The position numbers and the translations under genes are program-made. From Marmoricola endophyticus (GTDB taxonomy: Bacteria; Actinomycetota; Actinomycetes; Propionibacteriales; Nocardioidaceae): DNA of 64,000 bases. Positions 8,174 through 16,133 of this stretch are shown one piece after another. The DNA lies in contig NZ_BMKQ01000001.1 of assembly GCF_014644415.1 (NCBI RefSeq), forward strand, positions 920,861 to 984,860, written 5' to 3'. Under the pieces are notes generated by a model. It was not told where the DNA came from, made no database searches, and saw nothing but the letters and a program-made list of their open reading frames with translations. The first letter of the stretch is position 1. The number at the start of each line of letters is the position of its first letter.

Positions 8174-8905
8174 ATGGCGACGACGGAGATCTCCCTGCCC
8201 GACTCCCCCGGTGGCAGCCGGGGCCTGCGCGGCGTCCTGGCCGAGCCGGACGGCCCCGGCCCGCACCCCGGCGTGGTGGTGGTGCACGAGGCCTTCGGGG
8301 TCGACGACGTGATGCGCCGTCAGGTGCAGCGGCTGGCCGATGCGGGCTTCACCGCACTGATGCCGGACCTGTTCTCCCAGGGCGGTGCGCGTCGCTGCCT
8401 CGTGGCCACCATGCGCGCGCTGCTCGTTGGCGAGGGGCGGGCGTACGTCGACATCGAGACCGCCCGGGCACACCTCGCGGCGCGGTCCGACGCGAACGGC
8501 TCGGTGGGCGTGATCGGCTTCTGCATGGGTGGCGGCTTCGCCCTGATGACGGCCGCAGGACACCGCTTCGACGCCGCCTCGGCGAACTACGGGCAGCTGC
8601 CACGCCACCTCGACGCGGCACTCGAGGGGGCCTGCCCGGTCGTGGGGTCCTACGGCGGCAAGGACCCGTCGCTGCGCGGAGCCGCCAGCAAGCTCGCCGG
8701 CGCCCTGGCCCGGCAGGGCGTACCCCACGACGTGAAGGAGTACGCCGAGGCGGGGCACAGCTTCCTCAACGACGCACCCAACATCCCTGGCCCGGCGCTC
8801 GTCGGCCGGGTGGTCCAGCGGGTCCTCCACGTCGGACCGGAGCCGGACTCGGCCACGGACGCGTGGCGGCGGATCGAGGCGTTCTTCGACGAGCACCTGC
8901 GGTGA
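8174..8905 (+). CDS. Dienelactone hydrolase family protein
   Basis: A 243-residue alpha/beta-hydrolase. HEAFGVDD is the oxyanion/HG motif region; GFCMGGGFAL contains the nucleophilic cysteine (G-x-C-x-G) that marks dienelactone hydrolases; the catalytic histidine is in AGHSFLN, with an Asp in YGGKDPS as the acid. The family opens the lactone ring of dienelactones in chloroaromatic degradation, but most actinobacterial members are general carboxylesterases of unknown role. It is a single gene: upstream it diverges from the symporter, downstream it converges on an MFS gene. No other aromatic-degradation gene is nearby, so the pathway is left open. Confidence 0.9.
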   Translation: MATTEISLPDSPGGSRGLRGVLAEPDGPGPHPGVVVVHEAFGVDDVMRRQVQRLADAGFTALMPDLFSQGGARRCLVATMRALLVGEGRAYVDIETARAHLAARSDANGSVGVIGFCMGGGFALMTAAGHRFDAASANYGQLPRHLDAALEGACPVVGSYGGKDPSLRGAASKLAGALARQGVPHDVKEYAEAGHSFLNDAPNIPGPALVGRVVQRVLHVGPEPDSATDAWRRIEAFFDEHLR

Positions 8906-8954
8906 GCGGCCCGAGCCCGGCCGAGGTCGTCGACCTGCAGCACCGGCCGCCCGC

Positions 8955-10367
8955 TCAGGCACCCGCGGACGGCGGCACCTCGTCGTCCTCGAGGACGTCG
9001 TTGCGGACGAACAGGGCAGCGACGACCCCACCGAGCGCCACCGCGCCGGCGGCGATCCACAGCGCGTGCCGGTAGCCGGGCGTGAAGACCGACGGGTCGG
9101 CGTAGCCGGCGCCGCTCAGCCCGACCAGTGCCGGTACGGCGGCCACCGCGAGCAGCTGTCCCGTGCGCGCCACGGCGTTGTTGACCCCGGACGCCATCCC
9201 GGCGTGCTCGGCGGGAGCGGCCGCAAGCGCCGCCGCGGTGAGCGGTGCGACGAGGGCGGAGAGCCCGGCACCGAAGACGACGACGCCGGGCAGCACGTCC
9301 ACGGCGTACGACGCCCCCGGGCCGACGCGGGAGAGCAGCAGCAGGCCGACGGCCGCGAGCGCCGGCCCCACGGTCATCTGCACGCGGGGACCGATCCGGG
9401 CGGCGAGCGCGCCGGAGCGCGGGGAGAGCAGCAGCATCAGCACGGTCACCGGCAGGCTCGCCACCCCTGCTTCGACCGGCCCGAAGCCGGCCGAGACCTG
9501 CAGCTGGACGACGAGCAGGAAGAACAGCAGGCCGATGCCGCCGTACACGACGAAGGTCACCGCGTTGACCGCGCTGAACTGCGCGGAGGCGAAGACCCGC
9601 AGCGGCAGGACCGGGTACGCCGCCGTCCGCTCGCGCAGCGCGAACGCGGCGCCCGCGACCACCGCCACGCCGAGCGCCGGCAGCAGCGCCCGCCCGCCCT
9701 CGATCAGCGCGTAGCTGAGCGATCCGAGGGCCACTGCTCCGGTCACACCGCCCAGCCAGTCGACGTGCTGGCCCTCCACCGTCGCGTCTCGGCTCTCCGG
9801 CACGTGCCGCAGGGCCACCAGGACCACGAGCGCGGCGAGCGGGACGTTGATGAGGAACACCCACCGCCACGACGCGACGTCCACCAGCCAGCCGCCGAGC
9901 AGCGGCCCGACCGCGGTGGCCACGCCGCCCAGCCCGGACCAGGCGCCGATCGCCCGCGCGCGGTCCGCGCGCTCGAAGCCGGCCTGCAGGATCGACAGGC
10001 TGCCCGGCGTCAGCAGGGCGGCGCCGACGCCCTGCACGGCGCGGGCGGCGATCAGCATCGTGACGTCGACCGACAGCCCGCACACCAGCGAGGCGACGGC
10101 GAACCAGACCACCCCGAGGAGGAACACGCGGCGCCGGCCGAAGAGGTCGCCCAGGGTGCCGCCGAGGAGGATGAACGACGCGAGCGTGAGCGCGTACGCC
10201 GTGACCGTCCACTGCAGCCCCGTGAAGCCCGCACCCAGGGAGTCGCCGATCGCCGGCAGCGCGACGTTGACGACGGTGGCGTCGATGCCGGCGAGGGCCG
10301 AGCCGAGGATCGTCGCGAGCAGCACCCAGCGCCCGGAAGGGATGGCGAGCCGCAGTCCCCCGCTCAC
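8955..10367 (-). CDS. MFS drug exporter, DHA2 (EmrB/QacA) type
   Basis: A 470-residue major facilitator protein with 14 predicted helices. LDxT-like motif LAGIDATVVNVALPAI near the N-terminus, GGTLGDLFGRRRVF (motif A), RAVQGVGAALLTPGSL (motif B) and GPLLGGWLVDVASWRWVFLINVP (motif C region, split here by residues) are the signatures of proton-driven DHA2 exporters. It starts with a GTG that overlaps the stop of the PaiB-like gene (GTGA), so the two form one unit. Efflux of a toxic compound or metabolite is the most likely role; the substrate is not predictable. It converges with the dienelactone hydrolase gene, with 49 bp between stops. Confidence 0.92.
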   Translation of the reverse strand: MSGGLRLAIPSGRWVLLATILGSALAGIDATVVNVALPAIGDSLGAGFTGLQWTVTAYALTLASFILLGGTLGDLFGRRRVFLLGVVWFAVASLVCGLSVDVTMLIAARAVQGVGAALLTPGSLSILQAGFERADRARAIGAWSGLGGVATAVGPLLGGWLVDVASWRWVFLINVPLAALVVLVALRHVPESRDATVEGQHVDWLGGVTGAVALGSLSYALIEGGRALLPALGVAVVAGAAFALRERTAAYPVLPLRVFASAQFSAVNAVTFVVYGGIGLLFFLLVVQLQVSAGFGPVEAGVASLPVTVLMLLLSPRSGALAARIGPRVQMTVGPALAAVGLLLLSRVGPGASYAVDVLPGVVVFGAGLSALVAPLTAAALAAAPAEHAGMASGVNNAVARTGQLLAVAAVPALVGLSGAGYADPSVFTPGYRHALWIAAGAVALGGVVAALFVRNDVLEDDEVPPSAGA

Positions 10368-10984
10368 GGCAGGGCGCGACCCGCCGCGACCGCGGCAGCC
10401 ACCGCGGGCGCCTCGTCTCGCAGGCCGCCGACGACGCCCGCGCGGTCGGCCTCGGAGCGGTTCTGGCTGAGCTTGGCCTTGCCCTCGGCCCGCTCGACCC
10501 GCACCTCGACCCCGACGATGCCGCGCAGCTGGCCCTCGGTGAACGCCACCGGTGCGTCGGCCACCGCCCAGGGCTCGACCCGGCCCGCCTCGTGGTGGTC
10601 GGTCAGCCCGGTCACGGCGTCGCGCAGCCAGTCGACGTCGCGGACGACGCGGGCGGTTCCGGTCAGGTGGACCGCCGAGTAGTTCCAGGTCGGGACGACG
10701 CGCCCGTGCTCGGCCTTGGCGGCATACCACGACGGCGAGACGTACGCGTCGGGCAGTGTGCACACCACCAGCGCCGGCGCACCGTCCGTCTCCGGGATGC
10801 TGCGCCAGTGCTCGTTGGCGAGCGCCATGTGGGCGACCACGACGTCCTCGCGCCAGAGCACCGGCAGCAGTGTCGCGAGGGGTACGCCGTCGGGCCCCAC
10901 CGTCACCAGCTGCGCCGTACGAGCGGCCCGGACCATCGCGCGCAGGTCGGACTCGGAGACGGCGTTGGCGGGAGGCACGTACAC
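10364..10984 (-). CDS. PaiB-type FMN-binding negative transcriptional regulator / pyridoxamine-oxidase-fold protein
   Basis: A 206-residue protein of the PaiB family. VYVPP at the N-terminus, TWNYSAVHLTG in the middle and the KLSQNR motif near the end are characteristic. Bacillus PaiB represses sporulation and degradative-enzyme genes and binds flavin; the family function elsewhere is poorly known. An in-frame GTG 48 nt upstream (11032) would add 16 residues, but the GTG at 10984 places the protein at the canonical M-Y-V-P-P start and has a TAGGGT box exactly 7 nt upstream. It overlaps the MFS exporter by 4 nt, which suggests that both respond to one signal. Divergent from the TetR operon. 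Confidence 0.85.
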   Translation of the reverse strand: MYVPPANAVSESDLRAMVRAARTAQLVTVGPDGVPLATLLPVLWREDVVVAHMALANEHWRSIPETDGAPALVVCTLPDAYVSPSWYAAKAEHGRVVPTWNYSAVHLTGTARVVRDVDWLRDAVTGLTDHHEAGRVEPWAVADAPVAFTEGQLRGIVGVEVRVERAEGKAKLSQNRSEADRAGVVGGLRDEAPAVAAAVAAGRALP

Positions 10985-10991
10985 GCCCGCG

Positions 10992-10997
10992 ACCCTA
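10992..10997 (-). promoter_or_regulatory. Leaderless-type -10 box for PaiB-like gene
   Basis: On the minus strand TAGGGT is followed by 7 nt and the GTG at 10984. It supports re-assigning the start 48 nt downstream of the longest open frame. Confidence 0.5.
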
Positions 10998-11089
10998 TCG
11001 AGCGGGAGCGGTCGGAGCACGGCCTCGCGCACGACGTCGACGCCGCTGGTCGGTGGATAGTCCGGAGGCCTTGCCGGCTCGCTCGGCGT

Positions 11090-11107
11090 GTGGGACTGTC
11101 AGCCCAC
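11090..11107. promoter_or_regulatory. Putative TetR operator, copy 1
   Basis: GTGGGACTGTCAGCCCAC: arms GTGGG/CCCAC with an 8-nt spacer. A second copy with the same arms and spacer lies with its centre 26 bp away. It is 57 bp upstream of the tetR ATG and in the divergent region shared with the PaiB-like gene. Confidence 0.6.
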
Positions 11108-11115
11108 CTTACCGA

Positions 11116-11133
11116 GTGGGACACCTGACCCAC
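11116..11133. promoter_or_regulatory. Putative TetR operator, copy 2
   Basis: GTGGGACACCTGACCCAC: same GTGGGAC-N6-CCCAC form as copy 1, extended by one more pair (A..T) outside the arms. It lies 31 bp upstream of the tetR ATG. Two similar sites in one short promoter region suggest co-operative binding by a dimeric repressor. Confidence 0.6.
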
Positions 11134-11163
11134 TTCGGAGCCGACCAGGAGCGGGGCGGGCAG

Positions 11164-11784
11164 ATGCCACGGATCAGCGCGGTCGAGCGCCGGGCCCTGC
11201 TCTGCGAGGCGGCGCTGCTCGTGCTCTCGCGCGACGGCCTCGGTGCGCTGACCACCCGGGCGGTGGTGGCCGAGGCCGGGATGTCGCTGGCCAGCTTCCA
11301 CTACGCGTACGACTCGCGCGAGCAGCTGCTGGGCGACGTCATCGCGGCGGTGATCGCGAAGGAGCGTGAGGCGGGGCTCGCTGGTCTGCTCGCCGAGGCG
11401 GGCAGCGCCGAGCAGGCCCTGCGGGCCGCGGTCCGCGGCTACCTCGCCCTGCTCCGTGCCGACCCCGGTCGCGAGCAGGGCATGCTCGAGCTGACCCAGG
11501 CTGCGCTGCGCACCGAGGCGCTCTCGCCGCTGGCCGCCGCGCAGTACCGGCACTACCACGACGTCGCGGCCGACCTGCTCGCCCAGGTGGCCACGCGTCA
11601 CGACGTCGTCTGGAGGGCTCCGCTCGCCGACCTCGCCGCGCTGGTCGTCGCGCTCACCGACGGCATGACGCTCGCCTGGCTCGCCGAGCGCGACGACGCT
11701 GCGCTGGACCGTCTGGCCGACCTCGCCGTGGCCGCGCTGGTCGGACAGCTCGAGCCCGCCCTCGCCACCGAGGCCGCGCGATGA
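11164..11784 (+). CDS. TetR-family transcriptional regulator
   Basis: A 206-residue regulator. Residues about 8-55 form the helix-turn-helix region: RRALLCEAALLVLSRDG, then LTTRAVVAEAGMS and ASFHYAYDSREQLL, with the FHYAY segment equivalent to the FYYHF/LYYHF of the family. The rest is the helical ligand and dimer domain. The ATG at 11164 follows a GA/GG-rich stretch; longer upstream frames lack a regulator-like sequence. It is the first gene of a four-gene run joined by 4-nt overlaps and probably autoregulates through the two operator-like repeats upstream. The natural ligand is likely a substrate or product of the enzymes downstream. Confidence 0.9.
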   Translation: MPRISAVERRALLCEAALLVLSRDGLGALTTRAVVAEAGMSLASFHYAYDSREQLLGDVIAAVIAKEREAGLAGLLAEAGSAEQALRAAVRGYLALLRADPGREQGMLELTQAALRTEALSPLAAAQYRHYHDVAADLLAQVATRHDVVWRAPLADLAALVVALTDGMTLAWLAERDDAALDRLADLAVAALVGQLEPALATEAAR

Positions 11785-13067
11785 GCCGGGACACCGCCGG
11801 GGTGGGCACCACACAGGCACCCGCCGAGCCCACCACCCGCGTCGGAGGCCGCTGGCTGAGCCTGTTCACCCTGGCCTGGCTCGGCGTCTGGCTGGCCCAG
11901 CTGACGCCGATCCAGCTGCTGCTGCCCGAGCAGGTCGACGCCGTCCGCGGCTCGTCGGCGTTCACCACCGGCGCCGGCGACTGGGTCGGCAGCGTCGTGG
12001 CCTTCGGTGTCGTCTCGGCCGTCGCGGGCGTGCTGGCGCTCGTGGCGTACCCGCTCGCCGGCCTGGCCTCCGACCTCACCCGCTCGAGGCTGGGACGACG
12101 ACGGCCGTGGGTGGGGGTCGGCACCGCGCTGTTCGCCGGCGGGCTGCTGGTCCTGGGTCGGCAGCAGTCCCTGCCCGGCGTCACCCTCGGGTGGAGCCTG
12201 GCGCTCGTCGGCTTCTGCGTGCTCACCGCCGCGATCACCGCGATGATCTCCGACCAGGTCCCGGTCGACCAGCGTGGCCTGGTCTCCGGCCTGGTCTCCG
12301 CCCCGCAGGCGGTCGGCGTGATCCTCGGCCTCGCGGTGGTGACCGCCGCCGGCTGGGGCGCGGTCGGCGGCTACACCTTCTCGGCGGTCGCGCTCGTGCT
12401 GCTCGTGGTCCCGTTCGCCCTGCTCGTGCGCGATCCGGCGGTGGCGCGCGGGCCTCGGCTCGGTCGGCGCGAGCTGCTCGGCGCGTGGTGGGTGGACCCG
12501 CGACGGCACCCCGACTTCGGCTGGGCACTGCTGGGCCGGCTGCTGGTCAACCTCGGCAACGCGCTCGGCACCACGCTGCTGCTGTTCTACCTCGAGTACG
12601 GCCTGCGCCGCGACGACGCCCCCGGCGACCTGCTGACCCTGTCTGTGGTCTACATGGTCTTCGTCATCGCCACCTCGGTGTGGCTCGGCCGCCTCAGCGA
12701 CCGGCTGGGCCGCCGCAAGCCGTTCGTGGTCGCCGCGGCGCTCACCCAGGCGCTGGCTGCCCTGTTGCTCGTCGCCGCGTCCTCGCTGCCCCTGGCCGTC
12801 GTGGCCGCGGGGCTCTCGGGCGCCGGCTACGGCTGCTTCCTGGCCGTCGACCAGGCGCTGGCCACCCAGGTGCTCCCCGACCCCGAGACCCGGGCCAAGG
12901 ACCTCGGCATCATGAACGTCGCCGTGGTGGCTCCGCAGGCCTTCGGCCCGCTGCTCGGTGCCGGCCTGGTCAGCCTGACCGCCGGCTTCGGGCTGCTCTT
13001 CGTCGTCTCGGCGCTGACCGGTCTGGCCGGCGCCGCCACCACCTGGTTCGTACGGAGTGTGCGATGA
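11781..13067 (+). CDS. MFS transporter (sugar/GPH-like, 12 helices)
   Basis: A 428-residue MFS protein with about 12 hydrophobic segments. YPLAGLASDLTRSRLGRRRPW after the second helix and GRLSDRLGRRKP in the second half are the two copies of motif A. The pattern DxTRSRxGRRRPW is reminiscent of glycoside-pentoside-hexuronide and sucrose-type (SLC45) carriers rather than drug pumps, so uptake or export of a sugar-like compound is a reasonable guess. It overlaps the tetR stop (ATGA) and the next gene's start (ATGA). With a PLP enzyme and a sugar-lactone oxidase behind it, the transported compound may be the pathway substrate. Confidence 0.88.
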   Translation: MSRDTAGVGTTQAPAEPTTRVGGRWLSLFTLAWLGVWLAQLTPIQLLLPEQVDAVRGSSAFTTGAGDWVGSVVAFGVVSAVAGVLALVAYPLAGLASDLTRSRLGRRRPWVGVGTALFAGGLLVLGRQQSLPGVTLGWSLALVGFCVLTAAITAMISDQVPVDQRGLVSGLVSAPQAVGVILGLAVVTAAGWGAVGGYTFSAVALVLLVVPFALLVRDPAVARGPRLGRRELLGAWWVDPRRHPDFGWALLGRLLVNLGNALGTTLLLFYLEYGLRRDDAPGDLLTLSVVYMVFVIATSVWLGRLSDRLGRRKPFVVAAALTQALAALLLVAASSLPLAVVAAGLSGAGYGCFLAVDQALATQVLPDPETRAKDLGIMNVAVVAPQAFGPLLGAGLVSLTAGFGLLFVVSALTGLAGAATTWFVRSVR

Positions 13068-14365
13068 GCATCCATCCCGGTGACAGCCCCGCCCGACCAC
13101 TGGCCGCGGTCCCCGACCTCGCCACCCCTCCCGGACAGGAGCCGTGGCGCGAGCCGCAGCGGTGGTGGCCCGCGCTGGACGCGGCCACCGCCTCCCTCGA
13201 CCCGCCGCTCGGGGTCCTCTCGCTCGAGGCGCTGCGCTGGAACGCCCACGACCTGCTCCGCCGCGCGGCCGGCCTGCCGATCCGACTGGCCAGCAAGTCG
13301 GTGCGCGTGCGCGGGGTGATCGAGGCGGTGCTGGCCCTGCCCGGCTGGGCCGGCGTGCTGGCGTACACGCTGCCCGAGGCGCTCTGGCTGGCAGCCGGAG
13401 AGGCCGGGCAGCGCGACGTCGTCGTCGGCTACCCCACCGTCGACCGCGCAGCGCTGGCCGCGCTCGCCGGGTCGCCCGAGCTCGCCGCGCGGGTCACCCT
13501 GATGGTCGACGACGTCGCGCAGCTCGACCTCGTCGACTCCGTTGTTCCGCCGAGCCGGCGACCGGCGCTGCGGGTCTGCCTCGAGCTCGACGCGAGCTAC
13601 CGCCACCGGCTGCTCGGTCACGTCGGGACGCTGCGCTCACCGGTGCGCGAGGCCGCCGACCTCCAGACGCTGGCTCGCACCGTCGTCGCGCGGCCAGGCT
13701 TCACGCTGGTCGGGGTGATGGCCTACGAGGGGCAGATCGCCGGGCTCGGCAACGCCGGGAGCGGACGCGGTCACGTCGTACGCGCCCTGCAGCGGGCCTC
13801 GGCGCTGGAGCTGGCCGAGCGGCGCGGCGCGGCCGTCTCCGCGGTCCGGCGGGTGGCCGACCTCGAGTTCGTCAACGGTGGCGGCACCGGCTCGGTGGAG
13901 TCGACGCACGCCGACCCCTCGGTCACCGAGGTGGCCGCGGGCTCGGGGCTCTTCGGGCCGCACCTGTTCGACACCTACGCCCACTTCTCCCCCGCACCGG
14001 CGGCAGCGTTCGCCCTCGGTGTCGTCCGCAAGCCGGCGCCGGACGTCGTCACCCTGCTCGGCGGCGGCTGGGTGGCGTCCGGTCCCCCGACGGCGGACCG
14101 GCTGCCGCAGGTGGTGTGGCCCCAGGGCCTGGCCACCGTGGGGCGGGAGGGCGCCGGCGAGGTGCAGACGCCGCTGCGCGGCGAGGCCGCGCGGTCGATG
14201 GCCGTGGGCGACCGGGTGTGGCTGCGCCACACCAAGGCCGGCGAGCTGAGCGAGCACGTCGACCGGCTGGTGCTCGTCGAGGGTGGGCCGGGGCTGGACA
14301 CCGGCGAGGCCCGCACGGTCGGCGCGCTGGACACGTACCGAGGCGAGGGGAAGGCCTTCCTGTGA
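13064..14365 (+). CDS. Fold-type III PLP enzyme, alanine racemase/D-threonine aldolase-like (amino acid deaminase/aldolase)
   Basis: A 433-residue enzyme. RLASKSVRVRG (about residues 74-84) carries the likely PLP lysine, as in D-threonine aldolases and D-serine dehydratases; VMAYEGQIAGLG and VNGGGTGSVEST are typical barrel phosphate-binding and metal-side segments. The C-terminal beta domain has GDRVWLRHTKAGELSEH with the His and Cys/Glu-type metal ligands expected of the D-threo-aldolase group. It is made between an MFS gene and a D-arabinono-lactone oxidase-type gene with 4-nt overlaps on both sides. This pairing is, from memory, widespread in actinobacteria, but I know of no assigned pathway. 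Reaction class is confident; substrate is not. Confidence 0.85.
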   Translation: MSIHPGDSPARPLAAVPDLATPPGQEPWREPQRWWPALDAATASLDPPLGVLSLEALRWNAHDLLRRAAGLPIRLASKSVRVRGVIEAVLALPGWAGVLAYTLPEALWLAAGEAGQRDVVVGYPTVDRAALAALAGSPELAARVTLMVDDVAQLDLVDSVVPPSRRPALRVCLELDASYRHRLLGHVGTLRSPVREAADLQTLARTVVARPGFTLVGVMAYEGQIAGLGNAGSGRGHVVRALQRASALELAERRGAAVSAVRRVADLEFVNGGGTGSVESTHADPSVTEVAAGSGLFGPHLFDTYAHFSPAPAAAFALGVVRKPAPDVVTLLGGGWVASGPPTADRLPQVVWPQGLATVGREGAGEVQTPLRGEAARSMAVGDRVWLRHTKAGELSEHVDRLVLVEGGPGLDTGEARTVGALDTYRGEGKAFL

Positions 14366-15699
14366 GCACGAGCAGCACGAGCGCCTCGGCGGCTCGGTGG
14401 CGCAACTGGGGCCGGTGCGTCTCGGCCGAGGTGGCCGAGGCGGCTCGGCCGCGCAGCGTCGCCGAGGTCGCCGACGTCGTACGCGCCGCGAGCGAGCGAG
14501 GACTGCGCGTCAAGGCGGTCGGCGCCGGACACTCGTTCACCCCGGTCGCCGTCACCGACGGGGTGATGCTCGACCTCGACGCCCTCAGCGGCGTGACGGG
14601 CGTCGAGCCCGTGACGGGCCGGGTACGCCTCGGGGCGGGAACCCGGCTGTGGCAGCTGCCCGCGCTGCTCGGTCCGCTCGGCCTCGCCCTGGAGAACATG
14701 GGCGACATCGACCGGCAGAGCATCGCCGGCGCGATCTCCACCGGCACCCACGGCACGGGCGCACGCTTCCGCGGCCTCAGCGCGCAGGTGGCGGGCGCCC
14801 GGCTGGTCACCGCCGACGGCGAGCTGCTCGACGTCGACGCCGACCACCACCCCGAGCTGCTGCCGGCGGTGCAGCTGGGCCTGGGGGCGCTCGGCGTCCT
14901 GGTGGAGGTGACGCTGCAGTGCGTGCCCGCCTTCCTGCTCCGTGCGCACGAGAGCTCGGCCAGGCTCGAGGACGTGCTCGACGGCGCGGCCGACCCCGGC
15001 GGCTTCTTCGACTCCGGGGACCACGTCGAGGCGTACTGGTGGCCGGGCACCGACACGGTCGCCACCAAGCGCAACACCCGCCTCCCGCTCGACACGCCCC
15101 ACCGGCCACCCGGCCGGCTCTCCCGGCTCGTCGACGAGCGGCTGGTGCAGAACGGCGCCCTGCGCGCGGTGTGCGCGGCCGGGACGCTCGCGCCCGCGCT
15201 CACCCCGCCGCTGAACCGGCTGGCGACGCGCGTGCTGGGGCAGAAGACGTACACCGACCACGCGCACGCGGTCTTCACCAGCCCGCGCACGGTGCGCTTC
15301 CGCGAAGGCGAGTACGCCGTCCCCCGTGCGGCCCTGCCCGACGCCGTCCGAGCGCTGCGGGACCTCGTCGAGCGCCGCCGGTGGCGGATCTCCTTCCCCG
15401 TCGAGCTGCGGGTGGCGGCTGCTGACGGCGTGTGGCTCTCGACCGCGTACGAGCGCGACGCGGGCTACGTCGCGGTGCACCGCTACTGGCGCGAGGACCC
15501 CGAGCCGTACATCGGCGAGGTCGACGCCCTGATGCGCGACTTCGAGGCTCGGCCGCACTGGGGCAAGCTGCACCACCAGGACGCCGCCTCGCTGGCCGAG
15601 GTGGTGCCCCGGCTGGGGGACTTCTCCGCCGTGCGCGACCGGCTCGACCCCGACCGGGTCTTCGGCAACGACTACCTCGGCATGGTGCTCGGCGACTGA
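14362..15699 (+). CDS. FAD-linked D-arabinono-1,4-lactone oxidase family protein
   Basis: A 445-residue VAO-type flavoprotein. WRNWGRCV near the N-terminus is the usual entry, followed by the FAD domain with VGAGHSFTPVAVTDG, in which the histidine is where family members attach FAD covalently, and ISTGTHGTG. The C-terminal ALO domain ends with ARPHWGK, the conserved HWGK active-site motif. Known relatives oxidise aldonolactones or alditols using oxygen and release hydrogen peroxide. It starts at a GTG overlapping the stop of the PLP enzyme gene and closes the operon. A sugar-lactone or polyol made or freed by the upstream enzymes may be its substrate. Confidence 0.9.
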   Translation: MSTSSTSASAARWRNWGRCVSAEVAEAARPRSVAEVADVVRAASERGLRVKAVGAGHSFTPVAVTDGVMLDLDALSGVTGVEPVTGRVRLGAGTRLWQLPALLGPLGLALENMGDIDRQSIAGAISTGTHGTGARFRGLSAQVAGARLVTADGELLDVDADHHPELLPAVQLGLGALGVLVEVTLQCVPAFLLRAHESSARLEDVLDGAADPGGFFDSGDHVEAYWWPGTDTVATKRNTRLPLDTPHRPPGRLSRLVDERLVQNGALRAVCAAGTLAPALTPPLNRLATRVLGQKTYTDHAHAVFTSPRTVRFREGEYAVPRAALPDAVRALRDLVERRRWRISFPVELRVAAADGVWLSTAYERDAGYVAVHRYWREDPEPYIGEVDALMRDFEARPHWGKLHHQDAASLAEVVPRLGDFSAVRDRLDPDRVFGNDYLGMVLGD

Positions 15700-15751
15700 G
15701 GCCGTGCACCATGCGCCGACCGGACGCCAAGGGCGCGAGACGCGATCATCG

Positions 15752-15826
<75 letters not shown>

Positions 15827-15865
15827 GGGTGGGACGTCGCCGCCTCTCGGCGAGCAACCTGGTGA

Positions 15866-15871
15866 ACTCTA
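15866..15871 (-). promoter_or_regulatory. Possible -10 box of tRNA-Ala
   Basis: On the minus strand TAGAGT lies about 40 nt before the mature 5' end, a sensible distance for a short leader. No convincing -35 is seen. Confidence 0.3.
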
Positions 15872-15946
15872 GCCAACGAGGGCGGCGGACGCGAAATCGG
15901 GGCCGGGTCTGCCGTGGTCCCCGTCCTCGTCTGTCTCACGGCTGCC

Positions 15947-16108
15947 GGTCTCGACAACCGCTCCCTCGCTGGCGCTCGGTCGGGCTCGACCACCGATGGT
16001 GGCGGTCGGTGGGCGGCTCACCGGGTCTCGACGTCCTCCCTCGCTGGCGCTCGGTCGGGCTCGACCACCCGCGCGTGCACACTGACACTCGGTCGGGCTC
16101 GATCACCC
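15947..16108. repeat. Three copies of a dispersed extragenic repeat
   Basis: This covers most of the 307-bp gene-free stretch between the tRNA and the phosphatase gene. Copies lie at 15947-15994, 16024-16069 and a partial one at 16087-16108. Each full copy runs from GGTCTCGAC through CCCTCGCTGGCGCTCGG to GGGCTCGACCACC, so the ends are roughly inverted to each other (GGT.TCGA / TCGA.CC). The first two share about 34 identical bases. No protein is encoded. The form is that of a repetitive extragenic palindromic element. Confidence 0.75.
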
Positions 16109-16133
16109 AGGGACGACGACACCACCCGCGCGC

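Noticed and set aside
15947-16108. CRISPR array or attachment site beside the tRNA
   Set aside because: Only three imperfect units with irregular gaps, no tRNA 3'-end duplication and no integrase in the window.
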